64,000 nt of DNA from Nitrospirota bacterium (lineage in GTDB: Bacteria; Nitrospinota_A; UBA7883): assembly GCA_024275315.1 (NCBI GenBank), contig JAJRZK010000009.1, positions 62,001 through 126,000 on the forward strand. The letters are read 5' to 3'. The notes beneath the pieces are model-generated. The model was not told where the DNA came from and searched no databases. It saw nothing but the letters and a program-made list of their open reading frames with translations. Shown here in pieces: positions 26,261 through 34,990 of the stretch (within the stretch, counting starts at the first letter, position 1; each line of letters begins with the position of its first letter). The position numbers and the translations under genes are program-made.

Positions 26261-29200
26261 TTACCTTAACGACATCTGCCCATCGTTATCAACCCTTAAA
26301 CGTGAAGCCGCGACCAACCGCATCACCTCGGTCATGGATGAAAGCTTGCGAAGATATGCGCGAATGGCCTCAAAATTCACCAGGCTATGGATGGGAAGCC
26401 GTTTTATTACAGGCATGGTCACTATTTGCCCGCCGATCAAAAGGTCATACTCAACGTCAATACTCAGGGTGAGTGCGCCGTGACGGGCTATCAAATCGAC
26501 CCGAACGGGTTTGGCGTATTTCAGCGCCACCCTGGCGTTCATGACAGAAGGCGAGCTTTCTTGCGGGTCGAGGAATTTTAATATCCTGTCCAGCGCTTTC
26601 GGACCGATTCGTGATATGTGCACGGCCATTTCGATCCTGGATATATCGATTTCCTCCCTGGTCTCCCCGGGTTCAAGCGATATCTCCATTGTGACATCTC
26701 CGTCCACCTGGCTCTCTTTCTGGCTGAGACCAAGATCACGGTGCAAAAGCGCGGCCAGGTCGATCCCCGAAAAGACCTCCGTCATACGCATGGTGTAGGC
26801 TTCCGGCTCCCCTTTTATACGCGCAGACCCCGTGATCACGCCTCCGGCAAGGGCGCCCTTGAAATAATCGACACCAAACCTGTTTTCCTTGAATCTCAAA
26901 TCAAATTTCGTGTCACTTAGGGTGAACGGTCCTGCATTAATAAAGTCCGCCGCCAAATTTTCCTTGTGGGCGGACTGGCCTCTCAAATCCTCGAAAAACG
27001 TAGTGTCCCGGACGCCCTGGCTACCACCGGATCGAGTATTGATGATTCCCTCGTTTTTATCTCCTTCACCGACGTAGGCGATAGTCTTTGAAAACGGGAA
27101 TACCCCATTGAGACCCTCGATCAACCGCTTTTGGCCGAGCCTGACAGACAGCTCCTTGAACTCGCCCCGCCCCACTACACTGAACCCTGTTCCCGGGTTT
27201 GACCGCATGGTGGCGACTCCCTCAACGCTTCCGGAAAGAAGGGCATCGGAAAAAAACCGCCTGCTCTTGTCCAGAGACAACGCGGAATAATTCTCCAGAT
27301 CGATATCAAGTCCGGTCAAAACCTGGACCGGGTTTTCAAAAAGCTTTTTCATACCGCCTGGATCAACCCCCCCGACGGAGCCGGAAAGCCACTGGACAAA
27401 CCCAAGCTCGCTGATATCGAACACGAACCGGTCGATATACAAAATATCGCGGTCCTCCAGGCGTATGTTGAACTCCAGGTTCGGGTCAATTATGGAATCC
27501 GCGAATACATCCTTTACGAGAGCCTGCCCGGCCCATGCGCTTACATCTGCGGACAACCTCTCTTTGGATAGCGCGGCGTGAATATCGATATCCATTTCGC
27601 TGGTTACGATTTTCCCGTCATCGTACGACACGCCACCATCGGTAAGCCCGATCGAGGTCTCCAGATCGAATCCGGGCGGATATGACATGTTCGAAAATTT
27701 TTCCGGCCATATGCCGTGACCTTTCAGATAACCGGCAAGGACACCGTGGGCGGACTTTATCTTGAGTGATTTTTTCAAACCCGGAGGGATCATGGCGAAG
27801 AAAAATCCCACGTCAATCCTGTCGGAAGTCATTTTAATGTCAAATTGCCTGGTCCCGGCTTCGACCGATCCTGAGCCTTCCATGGAGGCCGATTCTCCCA
27901 GATCCAGGCTGGCCGATTCTATGTTGTATATACCCTTGCCGATGTCGAACTCCCCGACCAGGCCAAAAGAGGCGCGCGTCGGTTCGGATGTCCCGTTTTT
28001 TCCCGGGTAGAGCATGATTTTATCGATATCAGAATTAATATTTGTTTTAATCACCCCGTCCAAGGTGGACGCCGCAAGCATAGACGCGTCCAGTGTAAAC
28101 CGCTCGACACGTCCCGCGCCCGGGATATCCGCGCCGGATGATTCCGCTTTCAGGTTTGCGCTAATTCCGGACAACTTAAACTCCGGCCCTACGTGAGCCG
28201 TCATATCCATGGTTATGTCCGTCGATTCAAGCCGCCCCTCGCCGTTTTCCAATTCCCCGCGCACCCCATGGGCGCTGACCCTCGCTTTTGCTTCCAGGTT
28301 CGTATTTCTCCATCCCTCTCCAGCGGCGCCTTCCACGGAAAAATGAATATCCATCCTGGTCTCGGCAGGCTCCGGCGTGAAAATTTTTGTGACACCTGTT
28401 TTTTCCAGCAGGCTGAACGGAACCGTCGCGTCGCCTTCTATACGAAGCTTTTTCCTGCCAAAATCCTCCGCCGATCCGAATATCGTGGCCCTCGATCCGC
28501 CTGGAAGGGTGACATCGGCTTTTATCCAGTTTATATCCCCCACCCCCACAACCAGGTTTGAGCTTATCGTGGCGTTAAGAGCGGCTCCGTCGATTGTCCT
28601 CTCGCCTTTTTGCGCCTGACCAACGGACGCTGAAACATAAATCCTGGGAAATTTCGTATCGAGCAGCTTCAGCTCAATATCGGCGTTCAAGTTTTTGAAG
28701 GAATAATCACCAGCGTTGACAGATGGCAGTTTCAGTTTCGCCAGAACCTTCCCGCCCGGTTTTACGCCGGTTATTCCCGCTCTGTCCACATGAAAACTGA
28801 TTTCCGCGCCGGAACCCGTGACATCGTCTCTAAACGCATATTCCAACAACCTGACGATCCCCTTGCCAGACACCATATGTTCGGATTTTGACTCTTCGTC
28901 CGCGAAGACGCCATGAAACTCCAGGGGACCAAAGTATACCAGGCCCGTTGCGCGCATATCCTTCAGCGCAGGAACCATGGCCATTTTGTCCGCCGTAAAA
29001 CGAAACTTGTCGAGCCTCGCCTTATATTCCCAACCCTTTTTTTTCCTTTTCAACTCGGAAACCATCTCCATCGTCGGCTCACCATACGCCGTGACAGCTA
29101 TCGTGGAATAGATATCAAGCCCCTTACCGCGGCTCACGAAGTTTTCCATCGTGATATCTATCTTGCCCGGCTTGATTCCGTAAGGTGACTTGGCAGAGGC

Positions 29201-29968
29201 GACATCGAGCGAGAACAAGCTTTTGGCGGTGGTTTTATAGACCCCGTCGCTTTTTACGCTGATATCAATATCGTGAGAGCCTTGAATGGCAATGTCGTTC
29301 CATTCACAGGAAAACCCGGCTTTCGGATTTGAATAAATACGCGCCCGTCCCTCGATACCATAATAGCCAGCTTTACCGTTGGCGGAGATGTTCACGCCTT
29401 GTTGGTCGCATCGGGTCCGGGATGTGTTATAGATAATGGAAACGTCGCGGGCTTCGGCCGACCTGATATTGACCCGCACCGGCAGGACGGGGAGCGATAT
29501 CCATCTGGTTTTATCCTGCGGCGCAAGGATATCGGAGACATCCTGATCATGTTTGTTTTCGATTTTCTTTTTTTGCGAGACCGGATTGTACGACACTTTC
29601 AACCCGTCCACGACAAGACGTTCTATATCGATTCTCAACGTCAACAGGGCCAGGGGGTCTATACGGATATCGACGGATCGGGCTTCAAGCGCCACCCCAT
29701 CCGGCAGAGCCATCCTGACACCTCCGGCTCTCAACACACCTCCGAGGCCAGCCTCGATTTCACCAAATTCCGCTTTTACGCCGGTACGGGACAAAAGCTC
29801 CTTTTCCAGCGCCGTGGCGATATCCGCGGACCGGAGCCGGTATTCGGCCACAACACCCAAGACGGCTAACACACAAAGCGACACAACCGCCAGCGCCAGG
29901 AACCATTTGAGCGACCGGAGCCATGATCGCCCCGGGATCTGTTGTCGGGGAGGTTTATTGGAAGTCAC
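26261..29968 (-). CDS. Giant AsmA/YhdP-like envelope lipid-transport protein
   Basis: A 1235-residue protein starting at GTG 29968. One N-terminal membrane helix (SLKWFLALAVVSLCVLAVLGVV, residues about 19-40) is followed by AsmA-type repeats such as GEIEAGLGGVLRAGGVRMALPDGVALEARSVDIRIDPLALL. The rest is an almost continuous series of amphipathic beta strands with no further membrane segment, as in AsmA, YhdP and TamB. These form hydrophobic grooves that carry phospholipids across the periplasm. The C-terminal part (SGIDLAALLHRDLGLSQKESQVDGDVTME) resembles the AsmA C-terminal domain. Upstream of the GIY-YIG and lptG genes, it makes an envelope-lipid unit. Confidence 0.82.
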   Translation of the reverse strand: MTSNKPPRQQIPGRSWLRSLKWFLALAVVSLCVLAVLGVVAEYRLRSADIATALEKELLSRTGVKAEFGEIEAGLGGVLRAGGVRMALPDGVALEARSVDIRIDPLALLTLRIDIERLVVDGLKVSYNPVSQKKKIENKHDQDVSDILAPQDKTRWISLPVLPVRVNIRSAEARDVSIIYNTSRTRCDQQGVNISANGKAGYYGIEGRARIYSNPKAGFSCEWNDIAIQGSHDIDISVKSDGVYKTTAKSLFSLDVASAKSPYGIKPGKIDITMENFVSRGKGLDIYSTIAVTAYGEPTMEMVSELKRKKKGWEYKARLDKFRFTADKMAMVPALKDMRATGLVYFGPLEFHGVFADEESKSEHMVSGKGIVRLLEYAFRDDVTGSGAEISFHVDRAGITGVKPGGKVLAKLKLPSVNAGDYSFKNLNADIELKLLDTKFPRIYVSASVGQAQKGERTIDGAALNATISSNLVVGVGDINWIKADVTLPGGSRATIFGSAEDFGRKKLRIEGDATVPFSLLEKTGVTKIFTPEPAETRMDIHFSVEGAAGEGWRNTNLEAKARVSAHGVRGELENGEGRLESTDITMDMTAHVGPEFKLSGISANLKAESSGADIPGAGRVERFTLDASMLAASTLDGVIKTNINSDIDKIMLYPGKNGTSEPTRASFGLVGEFDIGKGIYNIESASLDLGESASMEGSGSVEAGTRQFDIKMTSDRIDVGFFFAMIPPGLKKSLKIKSAHGVLAGYLKGHGIWPEKFSNMSYPPGFDLETSIGLTDGGVSYDDGKIVTSEMDIDIHAALSKERLSADVSAWAGQALVKDVFADSIIDPNLEFNIRLEDRDILYIDRFVFDISELGFVQWLSGSVGGVDPGGMKKLFENPVQVLTGLDIDLENYSALSLDKSRRFFSDALLSGSVEGVATMRSNPGTGFSVVGRGEFKELSVRLGQKRLIEGLNGVFPFSKTIAYVGEGDKNEGIINTRSGGSQGVRDTTFFEDLRGQSAHKENLAADFINAGPFTLSDTKFDLRFKENRFGVDYFKGALAGGVITGSARIKGEPEAYTMRMTEVFSGIDLAALLHRDLGLSQKESQVDGDVTMEISLEPGETREEIDISRIEMAVHISRIGPKALDRILKFLDPQESSPSVMNARVALKYAKPVRVDLIARHGALTLSIDVEYDLLIGGQIVTMPVIKRLPIHSLVNFEAIRAYLRKLSSMTEVMRLVAASRLRVDNDGQMSLR

Positions 29969-30168
29969 AGTCCTGAAAATGCGGAAGTAAATGAAAGTTC
30001 TTTTGCCATTCCGGCCTTTCCTCAGCGAAGATTCCGTTGCGATTATCGCGTTCGGATCATTTTATCGCGACCGGTACGTCTGCTGTTGAACAATCCTTGC
30101 GCATAACACAAAATATCGCACGGTACCGGCGGCGCAGGGCCGGGTTAAACCAGGATCAGCCAGGGCGA

Positions 30169-30798
30169 CTAGCTGATAAAATATTTTATTACAACAAAAC
30201 CGCCCACCAGCATCGCGGCGAAAGCCCATGACAAATGGACCATGTACCTTTCGATAAAATCCTTGATAGGCTCGCCATAAAAATATATGAGCGCGCCCTC
30301 CACATAAAAGCGCACTCCACGTCCCACAAGAGAAGCCAGGATAAAAACAACGAATGATACCTTGAAAGCTCCCGCGGCTATGGTAAAAACCTTGTAAGGT
30401 ATCGGGGAAACTCCGGCGACGAGGACAACGACGGCGTTCCATCGCTCATAGAGCGTCTGGATATCTGCGTATCTTGAAGCCAATCCATAGAACTCTATTA
30501 TCCTCATGCCTATTGATTCGATAAAGAAATAACCGATCATATATCCTATGGCTCCCCCAATCACAGAGCCTGCCGTGCACAAAGTGGCGTACCAAAGAGC
30601 TTTTTTTGGCCTGGAAACGCCCAGCGCCAGTAACAACGGATCCGGAGGGATGGGGAAAAAAGACGACTCCACAACCGCCAGAACAAAAAGAGCGGGGGCT
30701 CCGTATGGGGTGTGGGCCCAATGGAGAACCCAACCATATACCCGTTTCATCGGGCCTGAGCCCTGGCCTGGAGTGGTTCCCTTTGTGTTGTCTGGCAT
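30169..30798 (-). CDS. DedA/YqaA-type VTT-domain membrane protein
   Basis: A 209-residue membrane protein with the VTT signature: AVVESSFFPIPPDPLLLALG (re-entrant helix with acidic residue and prolines), TAGSVIGGAIGYMIGYF, and the second re-entrant element VAGVSPIPYKVFTIAAGAFKV. DedA/VTT proteins act as lipid flippases or scramblases, for example for polyprenyl phosphate or phosphatidylethanolamine, or in antimicrobial resistance. It lies upstream of the AsmA-like gene with a 200-base gap; shared regulation is not shown. Confidence 0.85.
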   Translation of the reverse strand: MPDNTKGTTPGQGSGPMKRVYGWVLHWAHTPYGAPALFVLAVVESSFFPIPPDPLLLALGVSRPKKALWYATLCTAGSVIGGAIGYMIGYFFIESIGMRIIEFYGLASRYADIQTLYERWNAVVVLVAGVSPIPYKVFTIAAGAFKVSFVVFILASLVGRGVRFYVEGALIYFYGEPIKDFIERYMVHLSWAFAAMLVGGFVVIKYFIS

Positions 30799-30906
30799 AA
30801 GTTATACCTTGATAGTTTTAGTGGATATGGATTCATCAAATTTGCAAGGTAAACGCTGGTTTTGCCCGCTTGCTGGTAATCGGCGGCAATACCATTGATC
30901 ACTGTT

Positions 30907-32028
30907 TCATGAGAACCCTAGGATTGACAGAAACCGGCGAAACATCCCCTGTTTTTTTCCGTCTATAACCGGATCTCCGTGCAGATGGGCGAACGACCTG
31001 AGAAGCCTTCGCTCTTTTTCTGTGAGGCGCGACGGGACATCGATAATAATCTTGTTGTACTGGTCTCCGACGCCATTGACACCGCGTCCCTTTAGACGGA
31101 GGATCGTGTGTCCATTCGTGTTTGGCGGCACGGTCATTTTCACCGGACCATCTATGGTTTGGACAATTGTAGCTCCCCCTAAAACCGCGGTGGTGAAAGG
31201 CACCGCGGCATTATAATAGATATCGTCTCCTTTGCGGGAAAAATATGGATGCTCCGCCACTGATACGGTGATTATCATATCTCCGGCCGGCCCGTTTAAT
31301 TTCCCCGCGTTCCCCTTGCCCCGGACAACGAACCTGGCGTTGTTCTCCACATTTGGAGGGATCTTTACCTTTACGCTGTTAATCCCTTTTATCCGACCAT
31401 CCCCCCTGCACCTGCGGCACCTGGTCTTGATCACGCTTCCACCCCCGAGACACCTGGGGCAGAACTCCCTGATGAGATACCCCCCGCTACCCTCCAGGAC
31501 GTGACCTACGCCCCTGCATTTTGGGCAGGTGGAAAAAGCCGACCCGCCTTCAGCGGCCGTGCCATCGCAATGGACACAAGGCGTATAAGCATCTGTATGC
31601 AGATCCAGGGTTGTCCCTTTCACCGCGTCCGTGAAGCTGATCCGCACGGTTCTCTCTATGTCCTCGCCGCGAGCGCCGCCCATGTCATGGTCCCTGGAAT
31701 CAGACCGGAAAAAACCGGCGATCCTGGACCCGAAACGGCTCTGCGACCTTGAACGCAGGAACCCGGCGGCCCTTCCGGTTTCACTTTCCCTTGGTAAGCG
31801 GGCTCCCTTTCTTTGCAGGCTCACAATGGTGTCGTAGGCGTTGTTGAGCTCCTTAAACCTCTCTTCTGACACAGGATTGTCCCCGTTCTGGTCCGGGTGA
31901 TATTTTTTGGCGAGACGCCTGAACGCCTGCTTGATTTCCAGGTCCGAGGCGTATGGATTAACACCTAGCACCTGGAACGGATTCCGGGCGGGAAACCTGC
32001 CCCCTGTTTGTCTATGTTTCCGGCTCAC
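30907..32028 (-). CDS. dnaJ: Chaperone DnaJ
   Basis: A 373-residue class I J protein from GTG 32028. J domain with HPD at 44-46; four zinc-binding repeats (CVHCDG, CPKCRGVG, CPRCLGGG, CRRCRGDG) near 150-215; C-terminal substrate domains. Two oddities: the linker after the J domain is Arg/Ser-rich (RSRSQSRFGSRIAGFFRSDSRD) instead of a Gly/Phe-rich region, and the first zinc repeat reads CDGTA rather than CxGxG. It starts within grpE (17-base overlap) where dnaK would usually lie between. Works with DnaK and GrpE in folding; dnaK must be elsewhere. Confidence 0.9.
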   Translation of the reverse strand: MSRKHRQTGGRFPARNPFQVLGVNPYASDLEIKQAFRRLAKKYHPDQNGDNPVSEERFKELNNAYDTIVSLQRKGARLPRESETGRAAGFLRSRSQSRFGSRIAGFFRSDSRDHDMGGARGEDIERTVRISFTDAVKGTTLDLHTDAYTPCVHCDGTAAEGGSAFSTCPKCRGVGHVLEGSGGYLIREFCPRCLGGGSVIKTRCRRCRGDGRIKGINSVKVKIPPNVENNARFVVRGKGNAGKLNGPAGDMIITVSVAEHPYFSRKGDDIYYNAAVPFTTAVLGGATIVQTIDGPVKMTVPPNTNGHTILRLKGRGVNGVGDQYNKIIIDVPSRLTEKERRLLRSFAHLHGDPVIDGKKQGMFRRFLSILGFS

Positions 32029-32674
32029 CGGGGCTGTTCCTAGCTACGCATACTTTCGCCGCTCGTATTACTCTTCCATTGAAACTGTACCCCGGAGCTA
32101 ATTCACGGGTCACCGTTCCGTCCTCGTTGTCACTAGTTTGCTCTACATGGACAGCTTCGCACAAAGTCGGGTCAAAAGGCTTGCCGACCACATCCAGCTT
32201 CTCGAGCCCCTGTCCCCCGAGTATATCAACAAATTGCTGATGAGTCATCCGGACTCCTTCACCGAGTTGATCCAGGCTCCCGGAGCCTTCCTCTATGGCC
32301 TGCCTAGCCTTCTCCAGGTTATCCAAAACCGGCAAAATAGACTCTATCAACGACAACGCGGCAAAACGCGATTTCTCGTTGTATTCGCGAGTCAGCCGTT
32401 TGCTGTAGTTTTCCGAGTCCGCAACCGCCCTTAGAGCCCTCTCTTCGGCGATGACCAGCTCTGATTCGCGTTTTTCCAGCTTTTCTGTCAGGTTGCTGAT
32501 AATAGATTTGAGCTTGTTGATCTCGTCTTTTTTCTTTTTTGGGAGTTCTTTTTTCTCCAGCTTCCCGCTTTTGCGCTTGATCTCCTTACCGGGAATATCC
32601 CGCTCCTTCACAGAACCGGGCCCCTCCCGGTCCCCGGATGTTGGAGTGTCATTGTCCTGAATTGGCACTTTCAA
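32012..32674 (-). CDS. grpE: Nucleotide exchange factor GrpE
   Basis: A 220-residue protein. The first 65 residues are disordered, Lys/Glu-rich and Pro-containing; a long coiled coil follows (LKSIISNLTEKLEKRESELVIAEE), then the GrpE core LLPVLDNLEKA-like segment (SILPVLDNLEKARQA) and the beta domain ending PGYSFNGRVIRAAKVCVA. GrpE exchanges ADP for ATP on DnaK. It overlaps hrcA by four bases and dnaJ by 17, so the three are one unit. Confidence 0.95.
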   Translation of the reverse strand: MKVPIQDNDTPTSGDREGPGSVKERDIPGKEIKRKSGKLEKKELPKKKKDEINKLKSIISNLTEKLEKRESELVIAEERALRAVADSENYSKRLTREYNEKSRFAALSLIESILPVLDNLEKARQAIEEGSGSLDQLGEGVRMTHQQFVDILGGQGLEKLDVVGKPFDPTLCEAVHVEQTSDNEDGTVTRELAPGYSFNGRVIRAAKVCVARNSPGEPET

Positions 32675-33738
32675 TTTTCTTCCCCGATGCTTTGACAGGT
32701 CAACCTCCCGCTTACTGATCTTGCGGTGTACGCCACCAGCGCCATGACATGGCCGTAGTTCATGCGCTTATTCCCGATGATACCGACAGCTCCGGCCATC
32801 CCGCTTAGTCCTGAAAAGGGGTGCGCTACGACCGTATAGTCGGCCAGCTCACCTATTTCAGATTCCGACCCTATCACAAGATATATTCCGTCGCTCTTCA
32901 GGCAATCATCCAAAAGCTCCGCCAACATGCTTTTCTCATCTATGGCGGCGAACAGAGCCTTGATTCCCGCCAAGTCCGCGGGGTTTTCCGTGTTGTTCAA
33001 GAGGTTGCTCGCGCCGTCCAGATATATCTTCCCCGCCCCGGCGGCTTGTTGCTGTTTCACCAGCTTTTCCGCCACCTCAAGCGCCGCCGTTCTCAAGGCG
33101 TCGAGGCAGTTTTCCTCCCGTTGCAACTTTTTCATAAGCAATCTCCTGGCCTGCGCCAGGTTTAGGTAGGTGAACTTCTCGTTATAATAATTTGTAATTT
33201 TGTCCAGGACATCCTGGGTGAACACGTCCCTGGTCTTGATGACGTATCTCTGGATTTCACCGTTGGTCGCTACCACCACCGCAAGAGTCATGTCATTTGA
33301 TATCTTTACAAACTGAACCTTCCTGATGGGGGCCGACCCGGACGTGGCCACTCCCGCCAGCCCCGCTTGCGCGGAGAGGTTGGAAAGCGTTCTGGAAACC
33401 GACCCCAGGAAATCCGCCAATTCCAGAAAATCATCGCCGACGGTGGCGCGCTTGATATCCCTGGCCTGGTTTTCCGGCAACTCGATCCTTTCCACCAACG
33501 ACTGGGCGTAATATCGAAACCCCTTGTCCGAGGGGACACGTCCGGCCGAGATATGGGGTTGTGTCAGGTAACCCCGCGATTCCAGGTCTCCGAGCACATT
33601 TCGTATGGAAGCCGCGCATAGACCGAAGTTATATTGGCTTGATATGACTTCGGCTCCAATCGGCTCCGATTTTTCTATATAACCCTCGACCACAGCCTTG
33701 AGAACCGCGCTGGCGCGATCGCTGATTTTACACTCCAT
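32671..33738 (-). CDS. hrcA: Heat-inducible transcription repressor HrcA
   Basis: A 355-residue protein with an N-terminal winged helix (RASAVLKAVVEGYIEKSEPIGAEVISSQY... IRNVLGDLESRGYLTQPHISAGRVPSDKGFRYY), a GAF-like middle and a C-terminal inserted dimerisation domain. HrcA represses chaperone genes by binding CIRCE. I find no CIRCE element in the 197 bases upstream of hrcA, so its own operon may not be its target. First gene of hrcA-grpE-dnaJ. Confidence 0.93.
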   Translation of the reverse strand: MECKISDRASAVLKAVVEGYIEKSEPIGAEVISSQYNFGLCAASIRNVLGDLESRGYLTQPHISAGRVPSDKGFRYYAQSLVERIELPENQARDIKRATVGDDFLELADFLGSVSRTLSNLSAQAGLAGVATSGSAPIRKVQFVKISNDMTLAVVVATNGEIQRYVIKTRDVFTQDVLDKITNYYNEKFTYLNLAQARRLLMKKLQREENCLDALRTAALEVAEKLVKQQQAAGAGKIYLDGASNLLNNTENPADLAGIKALFAAIDEKSMLAELLDDCLKSDGIYLVIGSESEIGELADYTVVAHPFSGLSGMAGAVGIIGNKRMNYGHVMALVAYTARSVSGRLTCQSIGEEN

Positions 33739-33789
33739 TTGCCTGATATCTTAACTGTTGAATGAAGGAGTCGATTTGAATATTGTTTC

Positions 33790-33817
33790 ATTATAAAATT
33801 GGGGGCATGTATGTCAA
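33790..33817 (-). promoter_or_regulatory. Sigma-70 promoter of hrcA-grpE-dnaJ
   Basis: On the minus strand: TTGACA (33817-33812), a 16-base spacer, and TATAAT (33795-33790). Both hexamers are perfect. Transcription would begin about 45 bases before the hrcA ATG at 33738. No CIRCE repeat overlaps it. Confidence 0.78.
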
Positions 33818-33854
33818 GGAGTACCGGTGCCGATCTCTGCGCGGTATGGTTTAC

Positions 33855-33884
33855 CTTGACTTTCACGATTTGTGATCCCATATT
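33855..33884 (+). promoter_or_regulatory. Candidate heat-shock (RpoH-type) or sigma-70 promoter of the second J protein
   Basis: CTTGAC (33855-33860), 15 bases, then TCCCATAT (33876-33883) is close to the RpoH pattern CTTGAA-N13-15-CCCCATNT. The same bases also read as TTGACT-N17-CATATT, an acceptable sigma-70 promoter. It lies 52 bases before the J-protein ATG. Confidence 0.45.
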
Positions 33885-33935
33885 TCGGCAAGGCGAAGCG
33901 GGGGCTTTTCAGGTGATTCGGAAAGGACTATAAAA

Positions 33936-34880
33936 ATGGCCAAAGATTATTATGAACTCCTTGGGATAAGCAAGGACGCGTCAGACGCTCAAATCAAAAA
34001 AGCGTACCGCAAAATGGCCAAAAAATACCATCCCGATAAAAATCCCGACGACAAGAGCGCCGAAGAGATGTTCAAGCAAGTCAGCGAGGCTTACGCGGTT
34101 TTGAGCGATCCCGAAAAGAAAAGTCAATACGACCAGTTCGGCCATGACATGTTTCACCAGAGATTCAGCCGTGACGATATTTTCAACAGCGCGAACATGG
34201 AGGATATTTTCAGGGAGTTTGGTATCGGTGGAGACATATTCGGACAGTTTTTCCGGGGAGGCCACGGTCGATCGCACATCCGCTTCGGTGGCGCCGGTGG
34301 CAGAGGCTCGATGAACGGGTTCGGATTTGACGACATATTCGGCCAGGCGCCCGGGCCTATGCAGGGCCAGGACCTGACGGCGGAGATGACCATATCATTC
34401 CGCGAAGCCGTAGAGGGTTGTGAAAAAACCATGACAGCCAGGGTTTCAGGGGGGACCAAAACCTTGACGGTGAAAATACCCGCCGGCATCGACACCGGTA
34501 AAAAGCTTCGAATGAAGGGGGAAGGTGGTCCTGGGGTGAACGGTGGTCCCGCCGGTGACTTGTACATAGCTATTACCGTAGCAGATGACCCTGTGTTCAA
34601 ACGGGAAGGGGCGGACCTTTATGTGGAAGCTCAGGCGCCTTATTCCACCCTTATTTTGGGCGGAACCATCACCGTCCCTTCGCTCGATGGTCACAAATCG
34701 ATCAAAATCGCACCCGGGTCTGATCCGTCGAAAAAAGTGCGCATAAAAAACGCGGGAGCGCCAAAGCTGAGGGGCGCCGGGCGAGGCAATCTGTACGTCT
34801 CGTTAAAGGTGAAGGTGCCACGCAAAATCACGGAGAACCAGAAAAGGGTTGCCGCCTGGCTGGCCGACGCCGGTCTTTGA
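33936..34880 (+). CDS. CbpA-like class II J protein (no zinc finger)
   Basis: A 314-residue protein: J domain (YYELLGISKDASDAQIKKAYRKMAKKYHPDKNP, HPD near 32-34), a Gly/Phe-rich linker (GGDIFGQFFRGGHGRSHIRFGGAGGRG), then the two C-terminal beta domains (DLTAEMTISFREAVEGCEK, VKIPAGIDTGKKLRMKGEGGPG) without zinc repeats. This is the CbpA/class II DnaJ layout, a DnaK co-chaperone. It is divergent from hrcA-grpE-dnaJ across a shared 197-base promoter region, so two J proteins of different class flank one control region. Confidence 0.9.
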   Translation: MAKDYYELLGISKDASDAQIKKAYRKMAKKYHPDKNPDDKSAEEMFKQVSEAYAVLSDPEKKSQYDQFGHDMFHQRFSRDDIFNSANMEDIFREFGIGGDIFGQFFRGGHGRSHIRFGGAGGRGSMNGFGFDDIFGQAPGPMQGQDLTAEMTISFREAVEGCEKTMTARVSGGTKTLTVKIPAGIDTGKKLRMKGEGGPGVNGGPAGDLYIAITVADDPVFKREGADLYVEAQAPYSTLILGGTITVPSLDGHKSIKIAPGSDPSKKVRIKNAGAPKLRGAGRGNLYVSLKVKVPRKITENQKRVAAWLADAGL

Positions 34881-34939
34881 TCACGCCGCTTTGCCAACAG
34901 CCCCCTGATATCGCCTAAACCCGCGTTGAACTATAGTTG

Positions 34940-34968
34940 TTGAAAAATACGGTGTAAATCCTTACATT
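34940..34968 (+). promoter_or_regulatory. Possible sigma-70 promoter of the sigma-54 activator gene
   Basis: TTGAAA (34940-34945), a 17-base spacer, then TACATT (34963-34968), with transcription expected near 34975, just before the GTG at 34991. Hexamers match four to five of six positions. No other element is seen in this 110-base gap. Confidence 0.4.
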
Positions 34969-34990
34969 AACAGCTGACGCCCAGATTATT

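Noticed and set aside
33739-33935. CIRCE element for HrcA
   Set aside because: No TTAGCACTC-N9-GAGTGCTAA or close variant on either strand in the hrcA upstream gap.
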